Shown: positions 50,159 through 59,161, numbered from the stretch's first letter. The stretch is 64,000 bases of DNA from an uncultured Oscillospiraceae bacterium (GCA_910587645.1 CAJUNA010000033.1:1-64000); one strand, 5' to 3'. Made by a program: numbers and translations. The notes: generated by a model not told the origin, from the letters alone.

Positions 50159-50604
50159 AACGGTTTTTGAAGGGCGTTATGGAATGGAAAGCGGCCACAT
50201 GCTATCTGTATACCGGCACTATGGCGATTTACCTGTTTTTCTGTACGGTGTTCCGCAGCGATGAAATTTCCCTGGCCATGCTGTGGGCCCTGCTCGCGGT
50301 GAGCGTGGCGGCCACCTTGATTCAGGGGGTATGCTTTTCCAACTGGATTTTCAAAAAAATGCGCTACACCTGGCGGAGCGTACTGTTTGTGGCGTTGTTC
50401 CTGCCTGTGCTATCCTTCGCGGCATGGAAAGTGGAGTGGTTTCCCGTGGAACGGGCCAGCGCGTGGATTATGTTCATCGGCATATTTTTCCTGATCTTCC
50501 TTGGCATGACCATTGGCTTCGATATCTATTTCCGCATAACCGGCAGGAAGTACGATGGTATGCTGGGGCAGTACCGCAGGCAGAAGGAAGAAAAGGGAGA
50601 GTAG
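50155..50604 (+). CDS. DUF3021 membrane protein, partner of the LytTR regulator
   Basis: The 149-residue protein has four predicted membrane helices: residues about 18-31, 43-60, 73-90 and 100-122. The DUF3021-type sequence between them includes GVCFSNWIFKKMRYTWRSVLF. It is co-translated with the LytTR gene. In known pairs the membrane protein is thought to keep the regulator inactive. It ends 4 nt from the convergent ptsI, with no room for a terminator. Confidence 0.88.
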   Translation: MKRFLKGVMEWKAATCYLYTGTMAIYLFFCTVFRSDEISLAMLWALLAVSVAATLIQGVCFSNWIFKKMRYTWRSVLFVALFLPVLSFAAWKVEWFPVERASAWIMFIGIFFLIFLGMTIGFDIYFRITGRKYDGMLGQYRRQKEEKGE

Positions 50605-50608
50605 GCGG

Positions 50609-52396
50609 TTAAATTTCTCCCTGTATCCCTTCTATACGCGAAATTTCCTGCCTCCTGTGAGAGCGCCGGAATTCCCCGCCTTCGGGCTGCCCCACCGCAG
50701 TCCGAAGGCACCTCTCCACACTGGCGGCGGTGGACAGGCCGAGGGCCTCCTGGGCCAGCTTTGCCGTTTCACTTTCATGCCAGCGGCCAATACAGGCCCG
50801 GCTGGACAGCACCGATGCTGTGCTGACGGAAAATTCATCTAATCCCCAGGCCATCAGCAAGGGGATGAGGGCGGGATCCGCCGCCGCTTCGCCGCACACG
50901 CCCACAGGGATACCCGCCTCCTTGGCGGCAGCTATCACATTCCGAATAGAACGCAGTACTGCGGGATGGAAGACGGAATAGAGCTTCTCCACCATGGCGT
51001 TGCCCCGGTCTGCCGCTATGGTGTACTGGGTCAGGTCGTTGGTGCCGATGGAGAAGAAGCCGGCCTCCCGGGCCAGCAGGTCGGCAATCAGCGCCGCCGC
51101 TGGGGTCTCGATCATCACACCCAGAGCGATGTCCTTATCGTAGGGGATCCGTTCGGCTTCCAGCTCCGCCTTGCATATCTCCAGCAGCTTCCGCGCTGAG
51201 CGGACTTCCTCTACGCAGGAGACCAGAGGGAGCATAATGCGGATGTTTTTCTCCTCAGCTCCCGCCCGGAGCAGGGCCCGGAGCTGCACCTTATATAACT
51301 CTGGGCAATCCAGGCAGTACCGGATAGCCCGGTGGCCTAAAAACGGGTTTTCCTCCGGTTCCATGTTCAAATATTCGATAGCCTTATCGCCGCCCACGTC
51401 TAACGTGCGGATGATGACTTCCCGGCCCTTCATGGTATGGGAGACCTCCCGGTAGGCTTCGTACTGCACCGTCTCGTCTGGGAGACTGGCGCGGTTCATG
51501 AACAAAAACTCCGTGCGGAACAGCCCGATGCCTTCCGCCCCAGCGCGGAGGGCTGCCTCCGCTTCGGCGGCGGATCCGATGTTGGCATAGAGCCGGTAAC
51601 GTTTGCCGCTGGCGTCCACTGTAGGACGGTCCCGGTATGCCGCCAGCAAGGCCCGCTGGGTAAGAAGGGCCTCCTGCCCCTTGAGATATTCGTCCCGGGT
51701 ACGCTCATCGGGGTTGAGGATGACTTCTCCCATCCCACCGTCTACGATCAGCCCATCGCCGTCCTTAATGAATTCCAACGCTTTGGGCACGCTGAGGACA
51801 GCAGGCAGCTCCAGGGCGCGGGCCAAAATGGCGGCGTGGCTGGTTCTGCCTCCGGTTTCGGTGAGGATGGCGGCTATGTTCTCCTTTTTCAGCCCCACGG
51901 TCATGGACGGCGTCAGATCCCGGGCCACCAGGACGCTTCCCGGGGCTAACTGGGACAGATCCAGCTCCATCTCACCCAGGAGAATCGCCAGCAGGCGGCC
52001 TCGCATATCCCGGATGTCCGCAGACCGCTGGCGCATCAACTCGTCCTCAGCACAAGCAAACATGCCGGCATACATGGTACATACGCTGTCTGCCGCCGCC
52101 TCGGCGCAGGAGCCTCCCTCCACGGCTTCCTCCATCTGGGAGCGCATGTACGGATCGGCCAGCATGGCAATCTGCCCGGTGAGGATTTCCGCTTCCTTCT
52201 CGCCCAGCCGCTCCCTGATTTGTGCGGCCATGGCTGAGGTGCGCCGGCTAAATTCCGCAATGCCCTCCTGGAGGCGGGCTTTTTCCGTCTCTTTATCGGA
52301 GTAGCGCACATTGGAATAATCCAGGCTCGCTTCCCGCACGCAGACGGCCCGGCCCAGGCCTATGCCATCCGATGCGGCGATTCCTTGCAGGATCAT
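50609..52396 (-). CDS. ptsI: Phosphoenolpyruvate-protein phosphotransferase (PTS enzyme I)
   Basis: The 595-residue cytoplasmic EI passes phosphate from PEP to HPr. The phospho-acceptor His187 is in TGGRTSHAAILA. The PEP-binding barrel shows EGIGLFRTEFLFMNR, DVGGDKA and the C-terminal FSIGTNDLTQY and GVCGEAAADP. ATG 52396 follows AAAGGAGG; the upstream open frame to 52534 is not protein-like. It is 62 nt after ptsH. No EII permease is in the window, so it must serve permeases elsewhere. Confidence 0.95.
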   Translation of the reverse strand: MILQGIAASDGIGLGRAVCVREASLDYSNVRYSDKETEKARLQEGIAEFSRRTSAMAAQIRERLGEKEAEILTGQIAMLADPYMRSQMEEAVEGGSCAEAAADSVCTMYAGMFACAEDELMRQRSADIRDMRGRLLAILLGEMELDLSQLAPGSVLVARDLTPSMTVGLKKENIAAILTETGGRTSHAAILARALELPAVLSVPKALEFIKDGDGLIVDGGMGEVILNPDERTRDEYLKGQEALLTQRALLAAYRDRPTVDASGKRYRLYANIGSAAEAEAALRAGAEGIGLFRTEFLFMNRASLPDETVQYEAYREVSHTMKGREVIIRTLDVGGDKAIEYLNMEPEENPFLGHRAIRYCLDCPELYKVQLRALLRAGAEEKNIRIMLPLVSCVEEVRSARKLLEICKAELEAERIPYDKDIALGVMIETPAAALIADLLAREAGFFSIGTNDLTQYTIAADRGNAMVEKLYSVFHPAVLRSIRNVIAAAKEAGIPVGVCGEAAADPALIPLLMAWGLDEFSVSTASVLSSRACIGRWHESETAKLAQEALGLSTAASVERCLRTAVGQPEGGEFRRSHRRQEISRIEGIQGEI

Positions 52397-52458
52397 GGGT
52401 CGTTCCTCCTTTTTGCCCTGGTAGCCTTTACCGGCCGCCAGGGTTTGCATAAAGCGTC

Positions 52459-52725
52459 TCACATATCGCCCAGGCCGGATTCCAGCAGGGCAACCGCTTT
52501 CATGAGGGCTTCTTCCTCCTGGGGGCCGCTGCATTGAATTTCGATCTCAGCGCCCTGCTTGATGCAGGAGAGCATTACGCTCATGATGGACTTGGCGTCG
52601 ATAGACTTTCCGTTGAAAAGGATACGCACGTCACAGTCCATATCCTTCATGGCGGAGACGAATACTTGTGCGGGACGCATGTGTAGTCCCTGGGGGTTGA
52701 TGACCTTCGTTTTTGCGGATACCAT
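52459..52725 (-). CDS. ptsH: Phosphocarrier protein HPr
   Basis: The 88-residue protein has the phospho-acceptor His15 in NPQGLHMRPA and the regulatory Ser46 in DAKSIMSVM. HPr kinase could therefore act on it for carbon catabolite control. It precedes ptsI by 62 nt. GAAAGGAA precedes the ATG. Confidence 0.95.
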   Translation of the reverse strand: MVSAKTKVINPQGLHMRPAQVFVSAMKDMDCDVRILFNGKSIDAKSIMSVMLSCIKQGAEIEIQCSGPQEEEALMKAVALLESGLGDM

Positions 52726-52793
52726 AGTAAGCAGTTCCTTTCAAAGTTTAATGACTATGTAGCGGGAAATCTTCTTATAAGCCACTGTATATG

Positions 52794-52821
52794 ATTATAG
52801 TTTGCAGGAATGGCTTAACAA
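52794..52821 (-). promoter_or_regulatory. Probable promoter of ptsH-ptsI
   Basis: The minus strand carries TTGTTA (52816-52821), 16 bp, then TATAAT (52794-52799), giving a leader of about 60 nt. Confidence 0.5.
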
Positions 52822-52914
52822 AAAAGTTTTTCCATATATCTTTTTATATCATGCAAAATCTCTACATAAGTTGGTTTTTATGAATAGGTACCATTTTAGC
52901 ACCACAAATTATAA

Positions 52915-53094
52915 AAGGGCAATATAAAAAGCGAACTTACAGATAGTGGTATTATAACTCTTCCCAGCGAAATCAGCAAGGATAAGATAAATCTTGCAGA
53001 TGGGGCCGTCATACCACTTGGCGGGCATACAAAGGAGACGATTCCGGCTGCGGAAATCGTCTCCTTTTTGCGCGTGTTATTGGCTGGGCCTTAA
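52915..53094 (+). pseudogene. Possible gene remnant (open stretch without a start codon)
   Basis: This is 59 sense codons between two stops, with a protein-like sequence (IITLPSEISKDKINL, IPLGGHTKETIPAAEIVSF) but no ATG, GTG or TTG with a ribosome site. Part of it is the terminator stem at 53031-53067, so the resemblance to a protein may be chance. No family was recognised. Confidence 0.2.
53031..53069 (+). terminator. Strong plus-strand terminator in the intergenic region
   Basis: The 16-bp arms (53031-53046 and 53051-53067, one bulged A) with a 4-nt loop are followed by TTTTTG. No gene ends just before it, so it may end an untranslated or lost transcript. Confidence 0.75.
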
Positions 53095-53288
53095 ACCTAT
53101 AAGCCTAATTTCTCTGCGATTTACACCAAAAGAGCGGATGTGATTTTGAAAGTAATAGGCCGCAACGTAAAAAACAAGATTACATCTAATGCACGGCACC
53201 TCCGTCCCGCCAGAATGGATACCTCCCCGTCTGCACAAAATAACCCTGTCCCCATACCGTCACACAGCAGATCCGAAACATTTCAGTA

Positions 53289-53330
53289 AAATACCTCCCT
53301 AAAAGCGCGGATCACAGGGAGTATTTTTAT
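53289..53330 (+). terminator. Second plus-strand terminator upstream of the sugar operon
   Basis: AAATACCTCCCT (53289-53300) pairs with AGGGAGTATTT (53316-53326) with one bulge, and TATTTTTATTTT follows. Confidence 0.6.
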
Positions 53331-53371
53331 TTTCCACCGGCCAGAAAGTGAGCATTTAACCGATTGCGGTA

Positions 53372-53543
53372 TTTTATGAACGATTTTATCGTCAAATAGC
53401 ACAACAAACCATCATATTTTTCGTATTTTCCAGCATCTTAAAATGTTTGACAAGAAAACTCGCATGATATATAATACAAATATGAACGTATCGTTCATAA
53501 AACGCACAAGCTGTTATATTTTATGAATTACCAACTCATAAAA
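53372..53543. promoter_or_regulatory. Operator array: TTTTATGAACG boxes around the operon promoter
   Basis: Box 1, 53481-53499, is the palindrome TATGAACG-TAT-CGTTCATA at the start of transcription. Box 2 is a half-site TTTTATGAACG at 53372-53382, 106 bp upstream of box 1. Box 3, 53519-53543, is TTTTATGA and TCATAAAA separated by 9 bp. The spacing suggests looping by a LacI- or DeoR-type repressor. Confidence 0.75.
53447..53475 (+). promoter_or_regulatory. Consensus sigma-A promoter of the sugar/ula-like operon
   Basis: TTGACA (53447-53452), exactly 17 bp, TATAAT (53470-53475): a perfect promoter. The palindromic operator beginning at 53481 covers the expected start site, so repression is needed to keep it off. 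Confidence 0.92.
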
Positions 53544-53605
53544 CCGCCTGTGCCATGCACACAACCGCACCCAAAAAATCATCAGAATCGAAAGGAAGAA
53601 GAAAC

Positions 53606-54928
53606 ATGAAAAAGAACGGATTGTGTCTCTTGTTAGCCCTGGCCCTAATGCTTGGCTTGTTTGCCGGATGCTCCAACAACCAGCAGGGCGATGAACCATC
53701 TGCACCCCCGGCCAAGACCGATGAACCGGCCACGCCGCCTGCGGATAACGAGCCTGCGGATCCCGCTGCCGGGGAAGTCACCTTGACCTTCTGGACCCCC
53801 ACCTGGCGCCAGGCGGCGGAGGAGCCCATCATCGCTGACTTTATGGAGAAATACCCCAACATCAAGATCGAGACCACCTTCATGTCCTCCGATGACATCA
53901 AGGCCAACACGAAGATCGCCGCGTCCTCCAACACCCTGCCCGACATGTGGTACAACTGGGGTGGCGTCCTGGCGGATTTCTTTGCCCAAAACGACCTGTG
54001 CCTTGATCTCACGGACTACGCCGCTGGCCATGATTGGAACAACCGCTTCCTGGCTGGCGCACTGGAGCAGGTGGCTTATGAGGACAAGATGGTGGGCCTG
54101 CCTCAAAACCTGGTCGGTATTGTCATGTTCTACCGCGCCGACATCTTCCAGCAGTATAACCTGACGGTCCCCACCACCCTGGAGGAGCTGGAGGCTGTGT
54201 GTGACACCCTGCTGGCCAACGGCATTATCCCCATGTCCACTTACGGCAACGCCATGATGCGCACCCACGAGGCTCTGCTGGAGTACTATGCCGGCGAGGA
54301 GGAGCACGACAGCCTGCTGTCCCTCAAGACCGACTGGAGCCAGTCCGAAGCGGTCACCAAGAGCTTTGCCAAGCTCAAAGAGTGGATTGACAAGGGCTAC
54401 TTCCCCTCCACGGTTCTCACCGAGGACGCCAACTCCTCCACCATGCTGGTCTACACCGGCTCCGCCGCCATGATTATGGAGAACCCCGGTATGTCCTCCG
54501 CCATCTATGCCAACGGCTATAATCCCGAGGACTACGCCTGGTTCGTCTTCCCCACCGGCACGGGCCGCATTTCCGCTTACGCCAAGCTCTGCCAGTTCAA
54601 CGCCAACATCACCGATGAGAAGCTGGAAGCCGCCATGCTGTTCTGGGACTACTATTACAGCCAGGAGAGCATCACTGCCCACGATGCCATTGAGCAGCCT
54701 ACCGCTACCATCGGCGTAGAACTGCCGGAAAACTACGCGCTGGCCGATGGGATGCTGGAAGCCATCAGTGAAAACGGCAGCTTTACCGTTATGGATCTGA
54801 AGGTCGCCCCCGAGGTCATGAGCCAGTACTTCGCCACCTGCGAGGCCGTCATTCTGGGGACTATCACCCCCGATGCCGCTGGTGCGGAGATCCAGGCCGC
54901 AGTAGAGAGCTACCTGGCTAACCAGTAA
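53606..54928 (+). CDS. ABC transporter sugar-binding lipoprotein
   Basis: The 440-residue extracellular binding protein has a signal peptide with lipobox LFAGC (lipidated Cys22). A Pro/Glu/Asp-rich linker (about residues 27-58) leads to a family 1 solute-binding fold: VTLTFWTPTWRQAAEEPII, PDMWYNWGG and VGLPQNLVGIVMFYRADIF. Such proteins bind oligosaccharides or sugar derivatives. ATG 53606 follows AAAGGA. It opens the operon, and a hairpin after it may raise its level over the permeases. Confidence 0.93.
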   Translation: MKKNGLCLLLALALMLGLFAGCSNNQQGDEPSAPPAKTDEPATPPADNEPADPAAGEVTLTFWTPTWRQAAEEPIIADFMEKYPNIKIETTFMSSDDIKANTKIAASSNTLPDMWYNWGGVLADFFAQNDLCLDLTDYAAGHDWNNRFLAGALEQVAYEDKMVGLPQNLVGIVMFYRADIFQQYNLTVPTTLEELEAVCDTLLANGIIPMSTYGNAMMRTHEALLEYYAGEEEHDSLLSLKTDWSQSEAVTKSFAKLKEWIDKGYFPSTVLTEDANSSTMLVYTGSAAMIMENPGMSSAIYANGYNPEDYAWFVFPTGTGRISAYAKLCQFNANITDEKLEAAMLFWDYYYSQESITAHDAIEQPTATIGVELPENYALADGMLEAISENGSFTVMDLKVAPEVMSQYFATCEAVILGTITPDAAGAEIQAAVESYLANQ

Positions 54929-54957
54929 CCCCGCAACACCTGTAAGAGAATAAAGAC

Positions 54958-55009
54958 AAAGGATGCTCCGGACATATGTGATATGGCGCAACGTCCGGGG
55001 CATCCTTTT
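54958..55009 (+). terminator. Intercistronic hairpin after the binding-protein gene
   Basis: AAAGGATGCTCCGGAC (54958-54973) pairs with 54993-55008 across a 19-nt loop and is followed by a short T run. It is probably a partial terminator or 3' stabiliser that lowers expression of the permeases. Confidence 0.7.
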
Positions 55010-55039
55010 CCGCAGTGCCGGCGGAGAGGGGAGGAAACA

Positions 55040-55906
55040 TTGTTAAAACAAAAGAAAACCCGCTATCTATTTATGGTCCCGGCGATGCTGATATACTGTG
55101 CCGTAGTTGTCGCCCCGGCCCTGTATTCTTTGTTCCTAAGCCTGTTTAAGTGGAATGGCCTAGGAAAAATGACCTTTGTAGGCCTTACCAACTATGTCAA
55201 CCTGTTCACCAAGGATCAGGTATTTCGGATCGCGCTGAAAAATAACCTGATCTGGATTATTCTGACCATCGTATTCACCATGACGCTGGCGCTGCTTCTG
55301 GCGGTGCTGTTGAACCGGAAGTTCCGCGGCCGCGTTGTTTACCGTGCCATTTTTTATTTTCCATATATGCTCTCCTGGGTGGTCATCGGCATCGTCTGGC
55401 GATGGATATACAATCCCAACATAGGCTTCCTGGACGAGCTGCTGCACTTCCTGCACCTGGAGCATTTAAGCATTGTCTGGCTCTCCGAGCCGAAGATTGC
55501 CCTCTACTGCGTATTCATCGCCGCCCTCTGGCAGGGGATTGGCCAGCCCATGTTATATTTCCTGGCGGGCCTGCAAGGCGTACCCAAGGAACTGTACGAA
55601 GCTGCGGAGGTAGATGGGGCCAATAAGGCGGCCCTGTTCTTCCACATCACCATCCCCCAGCTTAAGGAGACTTTCGTTATTGTATTTGCCACCCTGACCA
55701 TCGCGTCCATGAAGGTGTACGATGTAGTCTACGTCATGACCAACGGCGGCCCGGTGAACTCCACGCAAACCCTGGCCTCCTACATGTATTCCCAGACCTT
55801 CTCCTACACCAACCTAGGCACCGGCAGTGCCATCGCCTCGATCATGATGCTGATTATGATGGTGATTATCGTTCCCTACGTGTTATATTCCACAAAGGAG
55901 GACTGA
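55040..55906 (+). CDS. ABC sugar transporter permease (MalF/LacF type)
   Basis: The 288-residue membrane protein has six predicted helices. The ATPase-contacting EAA loop is visible as ELYEAAEVDGANKAALFFHITIPQLK. The start is TTG 55040, chosen because GGGGAGG stands 5 nt upstream; the open frame to 54983 covers the hairpin and is not protein-like. It is followed 7 nt later by the second permease. No ATPase is encoded in the operon, so a shared MsmK-like ATPase elsewhere is expected. Confidence 0.93.
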   Translation: MLKQKKTRYLFMVPAMLIYCAVVVAPALYSLFLSLFKWNGLGKMTFVGLTNYVNLFTKDQVFRIALKNNLIWIILTIVFTMTLALLLAVLLNRKFRGRVVYRAIFYFPYMLSWVVIGIVWRWIYNPNIGFLDELLHFLHLEHLSIVWLSEPKIALYCVFIAALWQGIGQPMLYFLAGLQGVPKELYEAAEVDGANKAALFFHITIPQLKETFVIVFATLTIASMKVYDVVYVMTNGGPVNSTQTLASYMYSQTFSYTNLGTGSAIASIMMLIMMVIIVPYVLYSTKED

Positions 55907-55913
55907 CGCCGTC

Positions 55914-56744
55914 ATGAAACAAAAAACTGTCAATCAAATTGCCCTGTACACGGGTCTGACTCTGCTGGCGCTGATCTGGCTGATTCCGGTCATCACGGTG
56001 ATGTTCACCTCGGTAAAAAGCAGCGCCGACTTTTTCAGCGGCATGGGCCTGTTCGAGCTGCCAGAGGAGCTGCAATGGCGCAACTACCGGAACGCCTGGG
56101 TGGAGGGACGCCTGGGCCTGTATCTGAAAAACGGCCTGATCGTCTGTTTCATCAAGGTGCCGTTAAGCGTCCTGTTTGCTTCCCTGCTGGCCTTTGCCCT
56201 CACGCGGCTGGGCATCAAACACAGCCGGAGCCTGTTCATTTTCGTCCTGGTTGGCATGATGCTGCCCCAGCAGATTGCGTTGATCCCGCTGAATCTGGTC
56301 TACTCCCGCCTGCATCTGACCAACACGTACCTGTGCCTGATCCTGACCTATATCGGCTTCGGCATCCCGCTGGCCACCATGGTATTCCGTGGATTTTTCG
56401 CCGGGCTGCCCAAAGAGCTGGACGAGGCGGCCCGCATCGATGGCTGCGGCAACCTGCGTTTGTACGCCACCATCATTATGCCCCTGTCCAAGCCGGCCAT
56501 CGCTTCTGCGGTCATCATGGACTTCCTTTACACCTGGAACGAGTTCATGCTGCAAAGCGTACTGATTACCAACGACTCCATGAAGACGGTGCCCAACGGC
56601 CTGTTGAGCTTTTTCGGGGAATTTACTGTGGACTACGGCCTGCTGAACGCGGGGGTGCTGATTTCCATACTGCCGGTATTTCTGATCTATCTCATGTTCC
56701 AGAAGTACTTTGTCAGCGGCATCGCTGGCGCGGTCAAAGGCTAA
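55914..56744 (+). CDS. ABC sugar transporter permease (MalG/LacG type)
   Basis: The 276-residue protein has six predicted helices and the EAA motif ELDEAARIDGCGNLRLYATIIMPLSKPA. Residues near the C-terminus (TVPNGLLSFFGEFTVDYGLLNAG) are typical of the second permease of carbohydrate uptake-1 systems. AAAGGAGG precedes the ATG. It is 29 nt from the glycosidase gene. Confidence 0.94.
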   Translation: MKQKTVNQIALYTGLTLLALIWLIPVITVMFTSVKSSADFFSGMGLFELPEELQWRNYRNAWVEGRLGLYLKNGLIVCFIKVPLSVLFASLLAFALTRLGIKHSRSLFIFVLVGMMLPQQIALIPLNLVYSRLHLTNTYLCLILTYIGFGIPLATMVFRGFFAGLPKELDEAARIDGCGNLRLYATIIMPLSKPAIASAVIMDFLYTWNEFMLQSVLITNDSMKTVPNGLLSFFGEFTVDYGLLNAGVLISILPVFLIYLMFQKYFVSGIAGAVKG

Positions 56745-56773
56745 CAATCTGACATCAGGAGGACATTAAGCCA

Positions 56774-58099
56774 ATGAAGAAAAAATATTTCGCGGAATGG
56801 GATTCCCTGAATGCCCGTCCCATCCCTCAGTGGTATGAGGACTGCAAGCTGGGTATTTTCATCCACTGGGGCCCCTATTCCGTCCCCGCCTACGCCAACC
56901 CCTCCTTCCAATTGGGTGAGATCCCCACGGAGTACGGCTGGTATACCAACAACCCTTACGCGGAGTGGTACGCCAATTCCGTCCGCGTAGGCGAAGGCCC
57001 CACTTACGAGCACCATATTAAGACCTACGGAAAGGACTTCCCCTACGACAAGTTCGTAGACATGTGGAAGGCGGAAAACTGGGATCCCCACCGCTGGGTC
57101 CGCCTGTTCCAACAGGCGGGGGCCAAATACGTGGTTCTGGTAACCAAGCACCACGATGGTTTCTGCCTGTTCCCCTCCCGGTATACGGACTTTTCCTCCG
57201 ACCGGCGCGGCCCTATGCGCGACATCACCGGCGAGCTGTGCCGTGCGGTAGCAAAAACAGACATGCGCATGGGCCTGTATTACTCCGGCTATCTCAACTG
57301 GCACGTCTACGATGAGCCAGTATTCAGCAAGGAGCATATCGCCAGCTATTGCCCACCCACCGGCGAATACGCGGACCTAGTGTTCAACCAGAGCAAGGAG
57401 CTGCTGGACACCTACCACCCCTCCCTGTTCTGGAACGATGTAGGCTGGCCCGCCGCCGGGGAGGAGCATCTCAAGCACCTGCTGGCCCACTATTATAATG
57501 CGGATCCGGACGCGGTAGTAAACGACCGTTTCAGCGGCTTCTACCACGGCTATCTTACCAAGGAGTACCGTTCCGGCGAATCCTCCCGGGCGGAAAAGTG
57601 GGAGATGTGCCGCGGCCTGGGATTGTCTTTCGGCTACAACCAGATGGAAAACGAATCCAACGCCATATCCAAGCGTGACTTGATCGACCTGCTCGTTGCC
57701 ACCGTAGCCAACAACGGCAATCTGCTTATCAACGTAGGCCCCAAGGCGGACGGAACCATCCCCGACTGGCAGGAGGACCGTCTTTTAGCCCTGGGCCAAT
57801 GGCTGGAAATCAATGGCGAAGCCATCTATGGCACCCATATTTGCGGCCGGGAATCCACCCAGGCCGTCCCCTGCGACATCCACTTTGTGGAAAAGGGCAA
57901 AAACCGCTACATCCTGCTCACGAAGGTGCCGCAGGATGGATTCTCCGTATTCATCCCCCGGTTCGACGCCCAACTCACCCCATTAGATCCCCGCGTAAAG
58001 GCTTCCTGCAAGCCGGAAGCGGACGGCTGTGTCCTTACAGTGGAGGGCCGGGAGGATCCCTACGCGCTGGCCTTCCGGGCGTCTGGCCGGCATGAATAA
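56774..58099 (+). CDS. GH29 alpha-L-fucosidase-type glycosidase, cytoplasmic
   Basis: The 441-residue retaining glycosidase of family GH29 has KLGIFIHWGPYSVPAYANPSF at the N-terminus, AKYVVLVTKHHDGFCLF, and the nucleophile Asp222 in FWNDVGWP. There is no signal peptide, so it acts on imported glycosides. GH29 enzymes hydrolyse alpha-L-fucosides, and some also cleave alpha-L-galactosides. The C-terminal 100 residues form a small beta domain. AGGAGG stands 11 nt before the ATG. Its position between an importer and lactone/kinase genes suggests it releases the substrate for them. Confidence 0.9.
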   Translation: MKKKYFAEWDSLNARPIPQWYEDCKLGIFIHWGPYSVPAYANPSFQLGEIPTEYGWYTNNPYAEWYANSVRVGEGPTYEHHIKTYGKDFPYDKFVDMWKAENWDPHRWVRLFQQAGAKYVVLVTKHHDGFCLFPSRYTDFSSDRRGPMRDITGELCRAVAKTDMRMGLYYSGYLNWHVYDEPVFSKEHIASYCPPTGEYADLVFNQSKELLDTYHPSLFWNDVGWPAAGEEHLKHLLAHYYNADPDAVVNDRFSGFYHGYLTKEYRSGESSRAEKWEMCRGLGLSFGYNQMENESNAISKRDLIDLLVATVANNGNLLINVGPKADGTIPDWQEDRLLALGQWLEINGEAIYGTHICGRESTQAVPCDIHFVEKGKNRYILLTKVPQDGFSVFIPRFDAQLTPLDPRVKASCKPEADGCVLTVEGREDPYALAFRASGRHE

Positions 58100-58111
58100 G
58101 GGGGAACCACC

Positions 58112-59161
58112 GTGAAATTCATTAAAAAAGCCATCGACACGCTCCCCAAGTGTTACTCCATTGCCCCTATGCGCCGGGAAGGGAAGCTGCAATTCCTGGT
58201 TGCCGCTGAGAAGCACGATCCCTGCCGTCTATATGATGAAGACGGGAAGTGCCTGGAGACGGTCTGGACGGAGCCGGGCGGGGTCATGACCATGGCACAG
58301 ATCCCTGGGCGGGAGGACCAGTTCCTCGCCACCCACCAGTTCTATTCCCCCAATGATTCCGCCCAGGCAAAAATCGTCCTCGCCACCCGGCGGGGATCGG
58401 CGGACTGGGCGGTTCGCACCCTGGTGGATGCACCTTTTGTCCACCGTTTTGGCCTTCTGGAGCGGAACGGGACGGTGTACCTGCTGGTCTGCTGCCTAAA
58501 GAGCGGCCACGGCTATAAAGACGATTGGAGCAAGCCGGGCCGGGTCTACGCTGCCGTCCTGCCGCCAGACCTAACCCCTTACCGTGAAGAAAACCAGCTT
58601 CCCCTGACCCTCCTGCGGGAGGGTATGACCCACAACCACGGCTATAGCGCCTATCTGGACCATGGCATCCAGACGGGCCTTGTGACCTGTGACGAGGGTG
58701 TTTTCCAGTTCATCCCCCCGGAGGCCCCTGCCGGAGCTTGGATCGTGAACCAGCTCCACGACCAGCCGGTCAGCGATGCGGTACTGCTGGATTTTGACGG
58801 CGATGGCGAACCTGAGCTGGGCTGCATTGCCCCCTTCCACGGGGACAGGCTGTACATTTGCCATAAAAACGGCGCGGGCGTTTACGAAAAGGTCTGGGAA
58901 CATCCCGAACCGATGGAGATGCTCCATGCCTCCTGGCCCTGCCGCATCCAGGGGAAGCCGGTATGGCTGGTAGGGCACCGCAAGGGCGCCCGGGATCTGC
59001 TGATGGTATTCTATGAAAACGGCGCCTGGAAAACGGAGGCCATCGACCATGACTGCGGCAGCGCCAACGTGTTCCATTTTGTCAACAGCCGGGGGGAGGA
59101 CATCCTTGTATCCGCCAACCGTGAGACCGATGAGATTGCAATATATACGATAGGACAGTAA
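58112..59161 (+). CDS. Hypothetical propeller-like (VCBS/FG-GAP type) cytoplasmic protein
   Basis: The 349-residue protein has repeated short strand patterns and one DFDGDGEPELG loop, as in FG-GAP/VCBS beta-propellers. It has no signal peptide. Conserved-looking histidines are spread through it (HNHGYSAYLDHG, PFHGDRL, LHASW, GHRKGARDL, DHDCGSANVFHF) and could form a metal site. This resembles propeller parts of aldos-2-ulose dehydratase-like enzymes only loosely. It starts with GTG after AAGGGGG, 12 nt past the glycosidase. It is probably an enzyme of the pathway, but I cannot assign a reaction. Confidence 0.65.
   Translation: MKFIKKAIDTLPKCYSIAPMRREGKLQFLVAAEKHDPCRLYDEDGKCLETVWTEPGGVMTMAQIPGREDQFLATHQFYSPNDSAQAKIVLATRRGSADWAVRTLVDAPFVHRFGLLERNGTVYLLVCCLKSGHGYKDDWSKPGRVYAAVLPPDLTPYREENQLPLTLLREGMTHNHGYSAYLDHGIQTGLVTCDEGVFQFIPPEAPAGAWIVNQLHDQPVSDAVLLDFDGDGEPELGCIAPFHGDRLYICHKNGAGVYEKVWEHPEPMEMLHASWPCRIQGKPVWLVGHRKGARDLLMVFYENGAWKTEAIDHDCGSANVFHFVNSRGEDILVSANRETDEIAIYTIGQ

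Larger units (their letters stand above)
52726..53605. other. 880-bp gene-poor region between ptsH and the sugar-uptake operon
   Basis: It holds the ptsH promoter, an A/T-rich stretch, a start-less 60-codon open stretch at 52915-53094, two plus-strand terminators (53031 and 53289), and the promoter and operators of the operon. No other gene is supported; a possible 37-codon frame at about 53190-53303 has no ribosome site. The two terminators isolate the operon from readthrough. Confidence 0.6.

Noticed and set aside
53190..53303. 37-codon frame starting MHGTSV in the intergenic region
   Set aside because: No ribosome site, and its end overlaps a terminator stem.
53645..55003. 452-codon open frame opposite the sugar-binding protein
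   Set aside because: Glycine/valine/histidine-rich shadow caused by GC codon bias; the plus strand has signal peptide, lipobox and operon context.
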